Shown: positions 32,377 through 42,987 of the stretch, in pieces | Layout of the letters: every line of letters starts with the position of its first letter | How positions within the stretch are numbered: position 1 is the stretch's first letter | The notes under the pieces: generated by a model | What the model was told of the DNA's origin: nothing | What the model saw: only the letters and a program-made list of their open reading frames with translations | Databases searched by the model: none | Assembly: GCA_019279435.1 (NCBI GenBank) | Contig: JAAALK010000285.1 | Location: forward strand, 70,044,249 to 70,108,248 | Length of the DNA: 64,000 bases | Reading direction: 5' to 3' | From: Zizania palustris | Lineage: Eukaryota > Streptophyta > Magnoliopsida > Poales > Poaceae | Program-made: the position numbers and the translations under genes

Positions 32377-35300
32377 TGTAACAGCCCCAGAATTAAAATA
32401 AAATAAAAATGAGGGAAATGAATTTTCTGGAATAAATAATATGTTAAATTAAAGAAAAAGGCTAAATGAACTCAATTAAAGCCAATCAGGAACAAATATT
32501 CCAAATCTGTAGCTGAAAAAAATTATGATGGAATCCAGAAGCCAAGAAATAATTTTGAAAATTTTTACAAAATTTTAACAACAGTCCTTCAAGCCTAAAT
32601 CAAATAATTCATTTTCTGGAATTATTTAATCAAAAAACAAATTTTAAATCTTATTGGGCCGAAACCCTGAATTCCCCTCCAAAGGCCTTTCGGCCCTGCC
32701 CAGTCCGGCCGCGCCCACCGACAGGCGGGACCCACCTGTCGGCGCGCCCTCCCTCGCTCCCCGCCCGCTCGCGTCTGGCCGGCCCCACCCGCCAGCCTCT
32801 CTCGCGCTCCTCTTTGCCGCTGCAATGCCGGGCCCACTTGTATGTGCCCCTTCCTTCGCGCGCGCCCTCTGGCAGGTAGCCCCCACCTGTCGGAGTCGTC
32901 TTCTCCGATGGAAGGGGGGATCCCCATCCATACCGGCGCTCGCCCCTGCCATTTTCGCCGTAGGCCCCCATATCCTGCCCCGGATCACCTTCCCTCATCG
33001 CCAACGACACCTTTCCATCCCTAGCCGACGCATTTTCGCCTGAAAGGAAACCAAGCCATGCGCATGGAAGTTCGCCGGCGATCTGGAAACCCTCCCCCTC
33101 GGTTTCCTTCGCGTAGCATACCATTTTCGTCGTCGGCGACCCTATAAGACCCCCGGTGCTCGCCGCTTTCCGCTCACACCGAAACCCCTCGAAGCCTTTC
33201 CCTCCCTAGCCGCCGCCTGCAAGTTTTCAGATTCATCCCCTACTTCGGCTCCGGTAGCCCATCGCCGGCGCTCCGGGCCACCGCCGCCCTCGCCGAGGCC
33301 ACCGCCGGGACCGTCGTCGCCCCCTCTTCCCCAGCCCCATCTCCGTTGGACCGGACCACCATCGGAGCTCTCCGTCGTCATCAGTCTCGAAAAGAGTCGC
33401 CGCCTCTCCTCGCCGCCGGTCGCCATCAGACCCCCGCCACCGCCACCTCCGGTACGGATGCACTCCCATCATTCCCCTCTGCCCATTTTTGCAGCCACCC
33501 GGGGCCGTAGGTCATCGCAGCTACCGCGCGCCGCTCGCCGTCGCTCGGCCGGTGCTGGGGACGAAGCCCTCGGCTTCCCCCGTGCCGCCACCGTGCCGGA
33601 TCAAACCGTGACCGTCGGATCTGAGGGGGACGGCCACGATTAGAACCCGAGATCAAGGGCCTGGATTGCTTTGACCGGAGTTGACCGGTATCGGGCAATC
33701 TGAGCCCTCCAATCTCATTTAAGCCACCCGCCCCGTCGCCAGCCCTTGGATCCGGATCGGGCGGCCCACAGCAATCGGGTCCACGGGAATAGTGACCCCG
33801 CGCACGGTGGGATCGGTCCACCGTGGACCAGAGCTGTTTTAATTCAAAAAATTGATTTTAGAAATTCCAGAAAATCTATTTAAGCTTTAAAAATTCATAT
33901 CTTGCTGAAATTAACTCCAAATTTGACCATTTCAATTCTGGAAAATTTGTCTTTTTATCCTCTACACTTTTATGCAATAAAAACAATATGTTTATTTGGC
34001 ACAAAATATTCTTATTAAAATATAAGAAAATTCCCCTTTAGGATTTAATTAAATACTTCAATTAAATAATTCAGAAAAGCCCTTAAAAATTTATAAATTA
34101 ATAATGGATCCATTTCACTGTTTGTAATACAATAAAAATAGAATATTCACTTTGCCCATTTAATTTTATTATATAATATTACAAAAGCCCTTGTAGGATA
34201 ATTAAGTAATTCATATAATAAAATTTAAACACTTTATAAAAATGTCATGACAACTTATATAATAACTTCAGAAAACCTAACAACTTGAGTTCACTATTTT
34301 TAATACAATAATAATGTTATTATATACCTTTTTAGTTCATCTCTAAAAAGGGAAAATAAAAACCCCTAGGAAAAATAATTACATCAAGTCATAAAATTCA
34401 GAACTCTCATTAGAAATCAATCCTAAATATTTAAGTAACAATTCCCTAAACTTTAAGACTCTATCTCCTTTACTTAATCCAACATAAACATCTATGATGG
34501 TATGGTTGATTTGTTTTGGATTGTTTATTGAATGTTTTATTTACTTTTCCGTATCGAGAAGACTACTACGCCGTCGAAGATCCAGAGTTCTATCCCGAGG
34601 TTCCACCTTCACCCTTTGCTGAGCAAGGCAAGTCATCGACCCCTCTTGTGGAAATAGTTGATCATCATTGAGCCCAGTTTTTATAACTATCGCTATAACT
34701 CATAGGATAATATTGCATTAGTCAAACATCAAGCCCTACACTTATATTTATTAGATCCCTGTCCTTGTGTGCAAACCCAAGCCATGCTTATTGAGCCTTA
34801 ACTCCTTGTCACTCTACAAATATTATATTAGCTAGTGCCCAATGTACCGGCACAACTGCTATAGGATATAAAGAATGAGTCGTAGATAGATGGATTCTGT
34901 TATATGAAGTTCCCTGTTATTCTTGTCTCTGGACTCTGTTGGAGTTGGCTATGTTAAGTATGGTGGGTTCCGGGTGCAAGCTTGGGAATTAGTTGGTCGC
35001 ACCCGGGGCACTATAAGGACCGGTCTGTGGGATCTGTTGCAAAGCACTTCCGTACCAACCACAAGTCTAATGGGTAAGTCCTAACTGGAAGTATGGAACA
35101 CTCTGACTCTCTGCACCATAGTGGAGGGGGCAAGGGGCTAGCCCTCAGGGCGTCTTGTACCGACGAGGCTCAAGGGGGGGTATGGTGGAAACTTGACGCG
35201 TCGAGACATGATATGAAACCTATAAGAGGGTGCTATCGAGTCGAGGCGAACCATACGGAAGGTTTTGGCACGAGTTCCCTTGGAATGGGTCATCTCGTTA

Positions 35301-35944
35301 CACTTTTGTGTAAGTGATGAGTGCGTGCCTTGTGGGTACAGTGGTACATCTCTGATCAGAGTAATTTAATCTTTCGAAAAGCCGAACCCACGATCAAGGG
35401 CGGGTTGTGTGACTATTCGCAGTTAGTTTACAATTGTTTGAATGGTTGAGTTATTTCATGGCATGTAAGGACTGTTGTGCGAGGAGGTAAAACGTACTCC
35501 TCGAGTTAGAAGATGATGATGCATACACATGTTACATTTCAGTACTAATAAATTGATCACATTTAATGCTTTACAATTATGCTTCTTCCGCAAAATTTGC
35601 CACTATCTCCCTTGTTATTATCTTGCATTATATTTGCATTCGGTGGCTTGCTGAGTACGTTTGTGCTCACCCCCATTGACATACACCACCAGAGCCCGTC
35701 TACTACGAGGAGGATGAAGGTCTGGAGTAGCGACCCAGTCAAGGCGAGACTGGAAGGAGGCATTCATCTAGGACCCTTTATTTTATTAGTTTCTCTTCAC
35801 CTTTATTCCCTTTTGTATTAATACGGTCTACGAACTGTGAATGATTGCTCGTATTTGTATGTGGTCGCATGATGAACGTCTTGGTTTATTGATTTTCTAT
35901 GGAATTTCAATAAAGGTCCTGATTTATTAAATCAGGGCGTGACA
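32377..35944 (+). repeat. LTR3 (3' LTR) of element A
   Basis: 3568 bp, TGTAACAGCCCC to GGGCGTGACA. Colinear with LTR1 including the GC-rich block, TATAAG at 33143-33148. Followed by the CATGG duplication. Confidence 0.88.
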
Positions 35945-36018
35945 CATGGTACAGAAAGCCTTAATGAGTGATAATTTTGAAGCATTATCTATACTTATGC
36001 TATAAAACTGGGGGCATG
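35945..36018 (+). other. F internal sequence after element A, with polypurine tract
   Basis: CATGG duplication, then about 60 bp of F. It ends in AAAACTGGGGGCATG, a typical gypsy polypurine tract directly before the LTR. Confidence 0.65.
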
Positions 36019-36991
36019 TGTTGACGCCAGAAATTGGTCAAGGCCCAAGCCTAGTAAGGACCTAATGTGGTCAGCATAAGTCAAAGAAGTCCGGTTAAAG
36101 CTAGTCAAAGGAGTTCGTCTGTTGCACGTGAACTGATATAGAAGAGTCGATAGAGATGAAGATGGAGATACAAACAGAATCAGTTATAATCATAGTGGAC
36201 GGCAAGTCTCCGGACTACAAATATGTATCCAATAGGTAGATTAAAGGACACAACTACAAAAACCATAAAACTACTCTTAGCACATCACCATCCTTGTTAA
36301 TTCAAAGTTAACTTTAGCGGGACTTGGCCCTTGGAGCTAGGATGTATCATCTCGATCTCTAGCAAAGAGGTGAGTCCCGCCACCCCGGTGATCGTATCGG
36401 TTAAATTGGTGTCATTCAAGACTACATTTCTTTGATCTCTTGTGACGCCAGTTCGGTCAATATGATCACTAGTTTATCTTGGTGTACTACATAGGTTTGA
36501 GGCTGCATCATTATGTTCTCTTAAATTGACGTAGATTAGATACTGTAGGTCGAGGCTTCATTGTTTAAGTTCGACATCTTGATTTCTTGTGTTTGGTTTA
36601 TGTTGTACACCATTCATCTGAATAAAGTATGCCTGATGTGTTGAAAGATTGTTGGCCATCTGTGATTTAGCAATTGTCTTGGTTAGTTCTGATCTTGCTG
36701 TCAAAATGGTTTAATAGTATAAAAATATTTTCTGGTATGCTAAGTTTAGGTTCTATCAGAGAACAAGCTGATGGGTTACCTTTTGATTCTGTGTTATATC
36801 TTGTAGCATCGGAGATTGCCGATCGGTTCGAGCGCATAGGTCTGATTGTGCGGGCATTGTGTGTCAGTCGATCGCCTAATCTTCCCCGGTGGCCCTTCGC
36901 CGATACTCGTGTATCAATGTATATTGTGTCCATCGGCTTAACGGCCGATTGGCGTTGCTACTAACTATTGTGTTTTACCTTATCAGTTACA
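36019..36991 (+). repeat. Probable 3' LTR of element F (Tat-lineage gypsy)
   Basis: Starts TGTTGACGCCAGAAATTGG after the polypurine tract. TGTTGACGCC is a frequent start for grass Tat-type LTRs. The end is placed at CAGTTACA (36991), giving 973 bp, but it could be about 20 bp further (ATTGGCACA). No duplication can be checked because the 5' end of F is not in the window. Confidence 0.6.
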
Positions 36992-38166
36992 GGGTCAAAC
37001 TTATTGGCACACTCAAAACCCCGAGAATTTAGGACATGCATTGGAGTTAAGCAAATCTTCTAGGCCAAGCATGTGACCAAAAACGATACCAACAGAATCT
37101 CATTCTCACCAATCTACAAAGCCACTAGGTGAAGAACCATGAATCGCCATTGATAACCCTTCCTCTCCTCAATGCTCCCACCCTCAGTGCGACCAAAAGC
37201 TTCACAAGATCGATGGGCTCAGTGACGAAGCCAAATTATCGGTGGTTGTTCCCCTCCTCCTCCCCTGGTGGTGGTCTTGGCCCTCCAAATGTCACCGCCC
37301 GAACCCGTGGCCCCGCCCCTCCACACAGCGTCATTTGACCCCGTCCCGACCGATGCCACTCCGCATGGTGCCACTTGAATCTGCCCGCCCGACGATGCTC
37401 CACATGGCACCACCTAAATCCACCCCGCACGATGACGCTACAAGCCGACACTGCTCCCTACGCTACGGTTCACGAGGAGAGACATCAGTTTTATCGACAG
37501 GGAGACAACTCAGCGTCGATCATGGTGATGTGGGTGTGTGCGGCGGTTGAGCGCGTGGTGAGGAGGCAATGGAACAGTTGCGGCGAAGGGGAGGAGGCTA
37601 CGACATGCGGCGGAGGTGCGTGCGTGGGGATGGTGTGAACGGACGGTTGGAATTGTCACATTATAAGATAGAGATATATAACATGGCTGGTGCATGAAGA
37701 AGTCGGGATCATTTTCGTCAGCCGCGTCGTGGACCCTTCAAAAGGTTAATGGATGGTTTCAATTTCTATTATAAATCGTTTATTTTTTATAATTTAATTT
37801 TTTTCAAATTGTGACTATTTTTATAAAAAAAAATATAGTAACGATTACAATATAAAATTAATTTTATTAAATTAATATAATATATGTATTACTTTATATT
37901 TTATTAGATATTGTAGACCTTAATATTAATTTAACTTCAAAAAAAACTTTAATGTAAAAAAGAGGCGGTATTGAGGAAGATCGCTGACATAACCGCTCGT
38001 TGCTTAATGTCAAACAAATAATCAATAGATTTCCTATAATTTTAGTGTTCCTACAACAAATAAATGCACTCCGTTTCAAACTGTACTAATACATCTACAG
38101 ATTAGTACAGTACATAGACTCAGTTTATATACCCCAACTATACACTCCTGGAAAAGCACAATTTGC
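36992..38166. other. Intergenic sequence, no gene recognised
   Basis: A GC-rich patch at about 37130-37640 has overlapping small frames on both strands without a domain; it could be an old captured fragment. It is followed by very AT-rich sequence (37750-37930). The last stretch is the 3' flank of the HMA gene. Confidence 0.5.
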
Positions 38167-38787
38167 TCATCCTGAAAGTTCAGGAGACGAAGCATCCATG
38201 ATATGAAAGCCTGAAACAACCGAAGTTTGATTATTTCTTGTCCCCTTATCATCTTTCTTCTCTTCTTTGGCAGGCCCAACTGAGACAATGTCAACCTTCC
38301 CAAACTTCTTCAACTTTTTGGCGATCTTGACGGTGTCTACCTCACCTATTACGGTCATCTTCTGATCTTTGTGATCAGCGGCTATGGAATCAATACCTGT
38401 TTCAGATTACAGCCAAGTGAAAGATGGACTCAACCTCGATACAAATTTAGCAGGTCACTTCGGTATCAGAATTAAGAAGAGAGAAACCGTGATTTACTAA
38501 CAGAGTAGCAAGTGCCAAGTAGCACGACATGAAGGCCAAACACATCGACCGAATTAACCTGGAAAGAAAAGCATCAGGGTAGTAGCTCACCGTAGATATC
38601 CGCAACACTTTCCATTGCTTTCTGCTTGATTTTCTCATCACTCATGGAAGACACCTTCAAGATCACATTCTGCTTCCATGGAGAGAAACCAGCAACTAGA
38701 ACCTAACCAGGCAACCGAGAGACTGATTGAAGGGAAGAAAGATTAGAGATTGTTCGAAATTAACTTGAAGCGTACCTGCGGCGCCAT
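38167..38787 (-). CDS. Small heavy-metal-associated (HMA) domain protein, three exons, no CxxC
   Basis: Three exons on the minus strand: 38787-38776 (MAPQ), 38669-38591 and 38396-38167. Introns begin GTACGC and GTGAGC and end in CAG. Joined length is 321 bases, 106 aa. The product matches small HMA-domain proteins of the HPP/HIPP type: strand VILKVSSM, helix DEKIKQKAMESVADI, then IDSIAADHKDQKMTVIGEV and TVKIAKKLKKFGKVDIVSVG. The metal-binding MxCxxC loop is replaced by SSMSDEK, so copper- or zinc-type binding is not expected. The C-terminus lacks a CaaX isoprenylation box. Cysteine-free HMA proteins are common in grasses and some are bound by fungal effectors. This is the only host-type gene seen. 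Expression is unproven, but intact splice sites and frame argue for a real gene. Confidence 0.82.
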
Positions 38788-39570
38788 CTAGAGAGAAAAA
38801 GAGAGACAGGGAGAAGCGTGCTTGGATTTCAGCGTGTCGAATGAGCCAAGATGAGAGAGATTAAGCCAAATTTGTAGACCGTCACCAACAGGTACGGACT
38901 TCTTTCTTCAGGCACGATTGGTGTCGTGTTAGCTTTGTCCAAAGTCACATATGGACAAAAGGACAGGACTAACCATCGATTATTCTGTAAAAAAGATCAG
39001 TTGAAAAGTACTTCAAACATGATCTGAACGGATGGCCAAAAAGTCCAAAGCTCCGCGTCCCGATAATGCATTAAGTTGCGAGAGCCTAGAAGGTTCGCAC
39101 TTCAACCTTGGCGACTCAAACTCGTGTTACGGGATTCCTCCCTACTCTAGAACCTCTGCACGTAAATGGAGGGTTGGGTGAAATTTGGTGGATTTCAAAT
39201 CTAGTCCGGGGATTTCAAAGTTTTTAAAAGAATATTCTGTCGAGTTACGATATGTTGATCTAAACCGATTAACTATATATCGACATACTATATGTCGATC
39301 TAGGCTGCCCGATCTAGATGAATAAATGGTCTATGATTTAGGAGAGTGGGCGTGGCGGGAGATGGCGCGTAGTGAGCAAGTGCGTGGGAAGTAAGACGTC
39401 ACGCCTGTCACGTGACAGGCGGGAGGGTGAGCGCGGTGTGAGGCGTGTGCAGCGGGCGGGGGCATGGGAGCCGAGGCACCATGCACACCGCGTGGCAGGT
39501 GAGCACGAGCAACAAGTGGGCGCTAGCGCCACGGTGGACATGTGCGTGGGAGGCGAGGTTGTGTGTTGTC
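38788..39570. other. Upstream region of the HMA gene, no gene recognised
   Basis: Probable leader with GA repeats at 38790-38815 and promoter. It contains a perfect 18-bp palindrome at 39403-39420 centred on a CACGTG G-box, and a short inverted repeat ATCGACATA/TATGTCGAT near 39278-39298. No clear TATA box was located. Confidence 0.45.
39403..39420. promoter_or_regulatory. Perfect palindrome containing a G-box
   Basis: GCCTGTCACGTGACAGGC reads the same on both strands. CACGTG is the core bound by plant bHLH and bZIP factors. It lies about 616 bp upstream of the HMA start codon. Function is inference. Confidence 0.35.
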
Positions 39571-39578
39571 GTGGTGGC

Positions 39579-40344
39579 TAGAGCTAGGAGATGGGCCGTG
39601 CTGGGAATGCCCGGCCCAGGCCCTTCGGGCCAGGACCTAAAATGGGCCGGGTAATTTCGGCCCAATAAATTTAAGGGCCGGACTGGGCTAGCCCGAAGTA
39701 ATGTTAGCCAAGCTCAGGCATGGCCCAAAGCACGTCGGGCCTGGATGGGCCGGGCCGGCCCAAAAACGGCCCTAACTTTGTAACATTGTTAGACGGTCTC
39801 TTACTAGGGTTATAAAAATATTTATTTAATTTATCTTTGAATAATGAAAATTCTAGTTCACATAAAATAATAGAACATCCTAACAAATAGGTGAAAATGA
39901 ATTTCATTAATAATTTACACATGATACTAGTTCATTAATACTATTTTCTTTGCTCTCGAGCATATATATTTATATTTTGATTTGTCCTATATATGAATTA
40001 CTCAAATTTTGATTTGTCTTACACATGATATAGAACAAGGTATATTCAAATGGTAATTTGAAGACTTTTTAAATTTTTAATAACATGTCTCCTCCTTGTG
40101 CGTTGTGGACGCATATGAATTATTTACCCATGGTCTTTTTTGGGTCGGGCCGGCCCAGGCACGGCCCATTTTAAGGGCCGTACTCGGGCCGCCCACCAGG
40201 CCTAACCTCTAGGCCTAAGTCAATCCCTTGTACGGGCAGTGTCGGCCCGGCCCATCCATGGGCCGTACCGGGCCGGGCTTTGCTTGGGCCAGACCTACGT
40301 GCTTTGGGCCGGCCCAAAAAAATCCGGCCCAAGTCCCAGCTCTA
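39579..40344. mobile_element. Non-autonomous hAT-like DNA transposon, 766 bp
   Basis: Left end TAGAGCTAGGAGATGGGCCG and right end (reverse complement) TAGAGCTGGGACTTGGGCCG form imperfect terminal inverted repeats. They are flanked by 8-bp near-duplications GTGGTGGC (39571-39578) and GTGGCGGC (40345-40352). Both arms are full of GGGCCGGCCC motifs; the middle is AT-rich. No transposase. Eight-base duplications and this end type fit the hAT superfamily. Confidence 0.75.
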
Positions 40345-40352
40345 GTGGCGGC

Positions 40353-40960
40353 TACTAGCGGACATGAGAGGCAAGGCGCCATGCTCCACATGATTGGCTG
40401 ATGGGCACCCACAACGCGTAGGTGGGTGCGAGAGGCCAATCCACCTGTATTGATACACAATAGACCAACAAAAGATTGTTTTTCAAGTTTTTGAAATCCG
40501 CATTTGTAATTTTTAATATAAATTATTATTTAAAAAATCCGTAATTACTGTCACCTCATTTTTTGCCGAGGTTTGGGCCGGCAAAACTAATGTCAGACCT
40601 AAACAACATTAAAGTTGGCTCTAGACCCAGCCCAATAACAACGTTCATCATGAGAAAATAGTTTCGCCGCATATGTTCTATTGCGCTACGCTTGGCTCCG
40701 TTTGCTGAAGGTTAAAATAGTGACTATATATAGCTAAAATATAAAGAACCTGAATTTTTTGGCTTATAGATTATAGTTAATTTTTAAATTATGTAGTTAT
40801 TAATTTTAATAATTTGAAGAAAAAATTAAATTATTCAGAGAAGCTTGTTGATTTCCATAACTAACTAGTTTGATTGTGGCAAAGTTTAAGAAGATTTGCA
40901 GAAACGGGAATCAACCAACTACATATCACGAAAAATTCACATGCATCATCACACGTTAGA
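40353..40960. other. AT-rich intergenic sequence, nothing recognised
   Basis: No frame, repeat or transposon end that I can support. Confidence 0.5.
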
Positions 40961-41320
40961 GGAATCCAGTAAAGCCCTTTCCCGATAGAAGAAACCAATT
41001 TTCGTCAGCAAAAGTCTAACTTCCGTCGGCATATGATTGACGGAAGCGGTTCGACGGAAATTTGCTACCTTCTATCGGCCACCGACAGAAATTAGCTAAC
41101 TTTGGTCGGCTCCACGTGGGCGACAGAAGTTGTTATGGTATTTTGCCATGTCAGTAGAAACCCGTAACTTCCATCGGCCAGTGTCTGCCCGACAGAAGTT
41201 ATGGGAATCTACCATGTTGGTTTTGACCATAGCCGATGGAAGTTAGTTGTTTCTGTTGACGTGGTCAAAAACAGCTAACTTTCATCGGCTATGGTCAAAG
41301 CCAACAGAAGTTACTTGTAA
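40961..41320. repeat. Array of short direct and inverted repeats, transposon subterminal type
   Basis: TAACTTCCGTCGGC at 41017-41030 recurs with one or two changes at 41097-41110, 41165-41178 and 41276-41289. Reverse-type copies (GACAGAAGTTA, GATGGAAGTTA) are interleaved. Such arrays occur next to the ends of CACTA and Mutator-like transposons. No terminal inverted repeat was identified. Confidence 0.5.
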
Positions 41321-41339
41321 TTTTTTGTTTTGTTTTTTC

Positions 41340-41640
41340 TGGTTCTCCCATTCACACTCACATTCAATCACATTCACATATCCACATATACAATCACATC
41401 CAAATTCACATATCCAAACAATCCACGATCACATATATCCACATCCACATCCAAAACAATCCACATTCACATATTTCGACATCCAACAACAAAATCACAT
41501 CCATATTTCACATTCACACTCACGTCCACATCCACAATATTCCAAGTACACATCCACATCTAACAATAGTATCACATCCACATATTGTCAAGATTTCACA
41601 AATCACCTTCAAATCCATAAAGAGATAATCCATACTCACT
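41340..41640. repeat. Degenerate CACATC/CACATT low-complexity tract
   Basis: An imperfect run of CACATCCA, CACATTCA and CACATAT units over about 300 bp. The 170-codon frame across it is a by-product (His/Ser/Thr-rich) and is not annotated as a gene. Confidence 0.55.
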
Positions 41641-42115
41641 CATCACCCTCATTTGGTTGGTTAGAGTTGTGGGTGCCGCCGCTGCCTCTTGGTTCATCCA
41701 CATTTAAAGCCGAGGGTCTATCCCGACCAGACATACGGACAGTCTGGAGCAATATATAAAATTAGAGAACAAACTCAAATAACCATCTAAACGCTAACTC
41801 AAATATCTCAACTAATTGCAGGAGTTACCTCAGCTGCAAAAGAAGCACCAACTAGAAACAACGGTAGTGGTGGGGGAGGCATTGGTTGGAACTACGACAT
41901 GTCAATTAAAAATATTAGTAATATCATATCATTTTTTAATATTTTTTGGATTTAGATTTGGATTTGGATATTATATAGAGCGAATATGATTACGAATATT
42001 TATCGTAAAAACTGTCTAGTAGGTAATAAACCTTCTCTAAATTTAGAATATTTTAATTCAAAAATCTTTTAAAAGATCTCAATTCTTTTTAAAATCTTAA
42101 ATAACATATAATATT
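41641..42115 (-). other. Possible fragment of a transposon-encoded gene
   Basis: On the minus strand, short coding-like pieces (a Gly/Ser-rich MSGRDRPSALNVDE stretch near 41740-41690, and QPMPPPPLPLFLVGA near 41885-41845 followed by GAG|GTAACT) suggest exon remnants of a transposon gene. No domain is certain. The rest is AT-rich. Confidence 0.25.
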
Positions 42116-42987
42116 CACTACGGGAAAATAGCTATTTATCGAGTTCCGAGCTTTTTACCGAATGTATTTTTTGAACACTCGATAAAGAGGGTTGTTCTCC
42201 GAGTGTATTTTTTGAGCCTATGTGATATTTGTAACTTGGTTTGAGCTTAAAAAAATTCTATACCCAAAATACAACATATCTTATTCCATGTAAATTTTTT
42301 GCATTTCTCTATATTTTTTGCTATTTTTATTTTATTAAGTATGTTTGTAGGATTTAAATTGAAATAGGTGAAATTTCAACGGGAAGCATTTGAAATAATG
42401 AACTACAATTTATAGGAAAATAATATTCATGTTTTTAGTCTATTTTAGTTTTTGTACGCTAAATTTAAAGAAATTTTTAATTAACTAAGTTGTGACACTC
42501 GATCGACAATGTGGAGGGCAATGATTTTTAATTATAAAAAATCAAACGAAGTATGAAAAACACGAAACTTGTTGTGGTGACAAAAAATAGAAATATTTAA
42601 AAAACATTGTCACTTACGATATTAAGAAAGTTGAAGATTTTTCAAGGACGAATTAGGATTTAAGAAGGAATGAGTTTGGTTTAAAAGCAAATCGACAATT
42701 AAATCTTCGTTTGAACTTTAAACCTTTTCTATGATTAAAATGCAACATATATTATCTCATGTAAAAATTTAGTAATTTTTGGATCACTTTACTATTTTTA
42801 ATTCATTAAGTGTGTTTATATGGTTTATATTGAAATAAGTCAAACTTGAACTGTAAGTGTATGAAATAATGAACAAAAGTTTTTAAAAATACATATTCAT
42901 ATTTTTGAGCCCACATGTAGGCCATACCCACTAAATACAAAGAATTTTTGAAAAATCTAGTTTACAACACTCAATTGATAACGTGGA
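42116..42987 (+). mobile_element. CACTA transposon terminus and internal remnant
   Basis: CACTACGGGAAAATAGC at 42116 is a grass CACTA-type end. It is followed by subterminal CCGAGT/ACTCGATAAA motifs (42140-42210). Downstream is a diverged tandem duplication: about 42240-42515 matches about 42712-42987 (CACTCGATCGACAATGTGGA versus CACTCAATTGATAACGTGGA, 472 bp apart). The other end is not seen; element D begins immediately after. Confidence 0.65.

Larger units (their letters stand above)
11313..35944 (+). mobile_element. Element A: gag-only long-LTR retrotransposon with three LTRs and foldback junctions
   Basis: Bounded by TGTAAC...GTGACA ends and a CATGG duplication. Contents in order: LTR1 (+, 11313-14883), primer site, 270-aa ORF, LTR fragment (+, 16121-17266), LTR2 (-, 17274-31746, split by element B), gag fragment (-), gag C-terminus (+), LTR3 (+, 32377-35944). 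No protease, integrase, reverse transcriptase or RNase H is present, so it is non-autonomous. Long LTRs, the TGGTATCAGAGC primer site and the TGTAACA-CCC-AGAATT start recall Tekay/Del chromoviruses, but that placement is inference. Without B it is about 13.8 kb. Confidence 0.85.

Noticed and set aside
37129..37695. GC-rich interval with ORFs of 61-102 aa on both strands
   Set aside because: No domain, no splice logic, strongly overlapping frames. Could be an old captured fragment, but nothing supports a gene.
41247..41759. 170-aa ORF rich in His, Ser and Thr
   Set aside because: Encoded by a degenerate CACATC repeat; composition is explained by the repeat.
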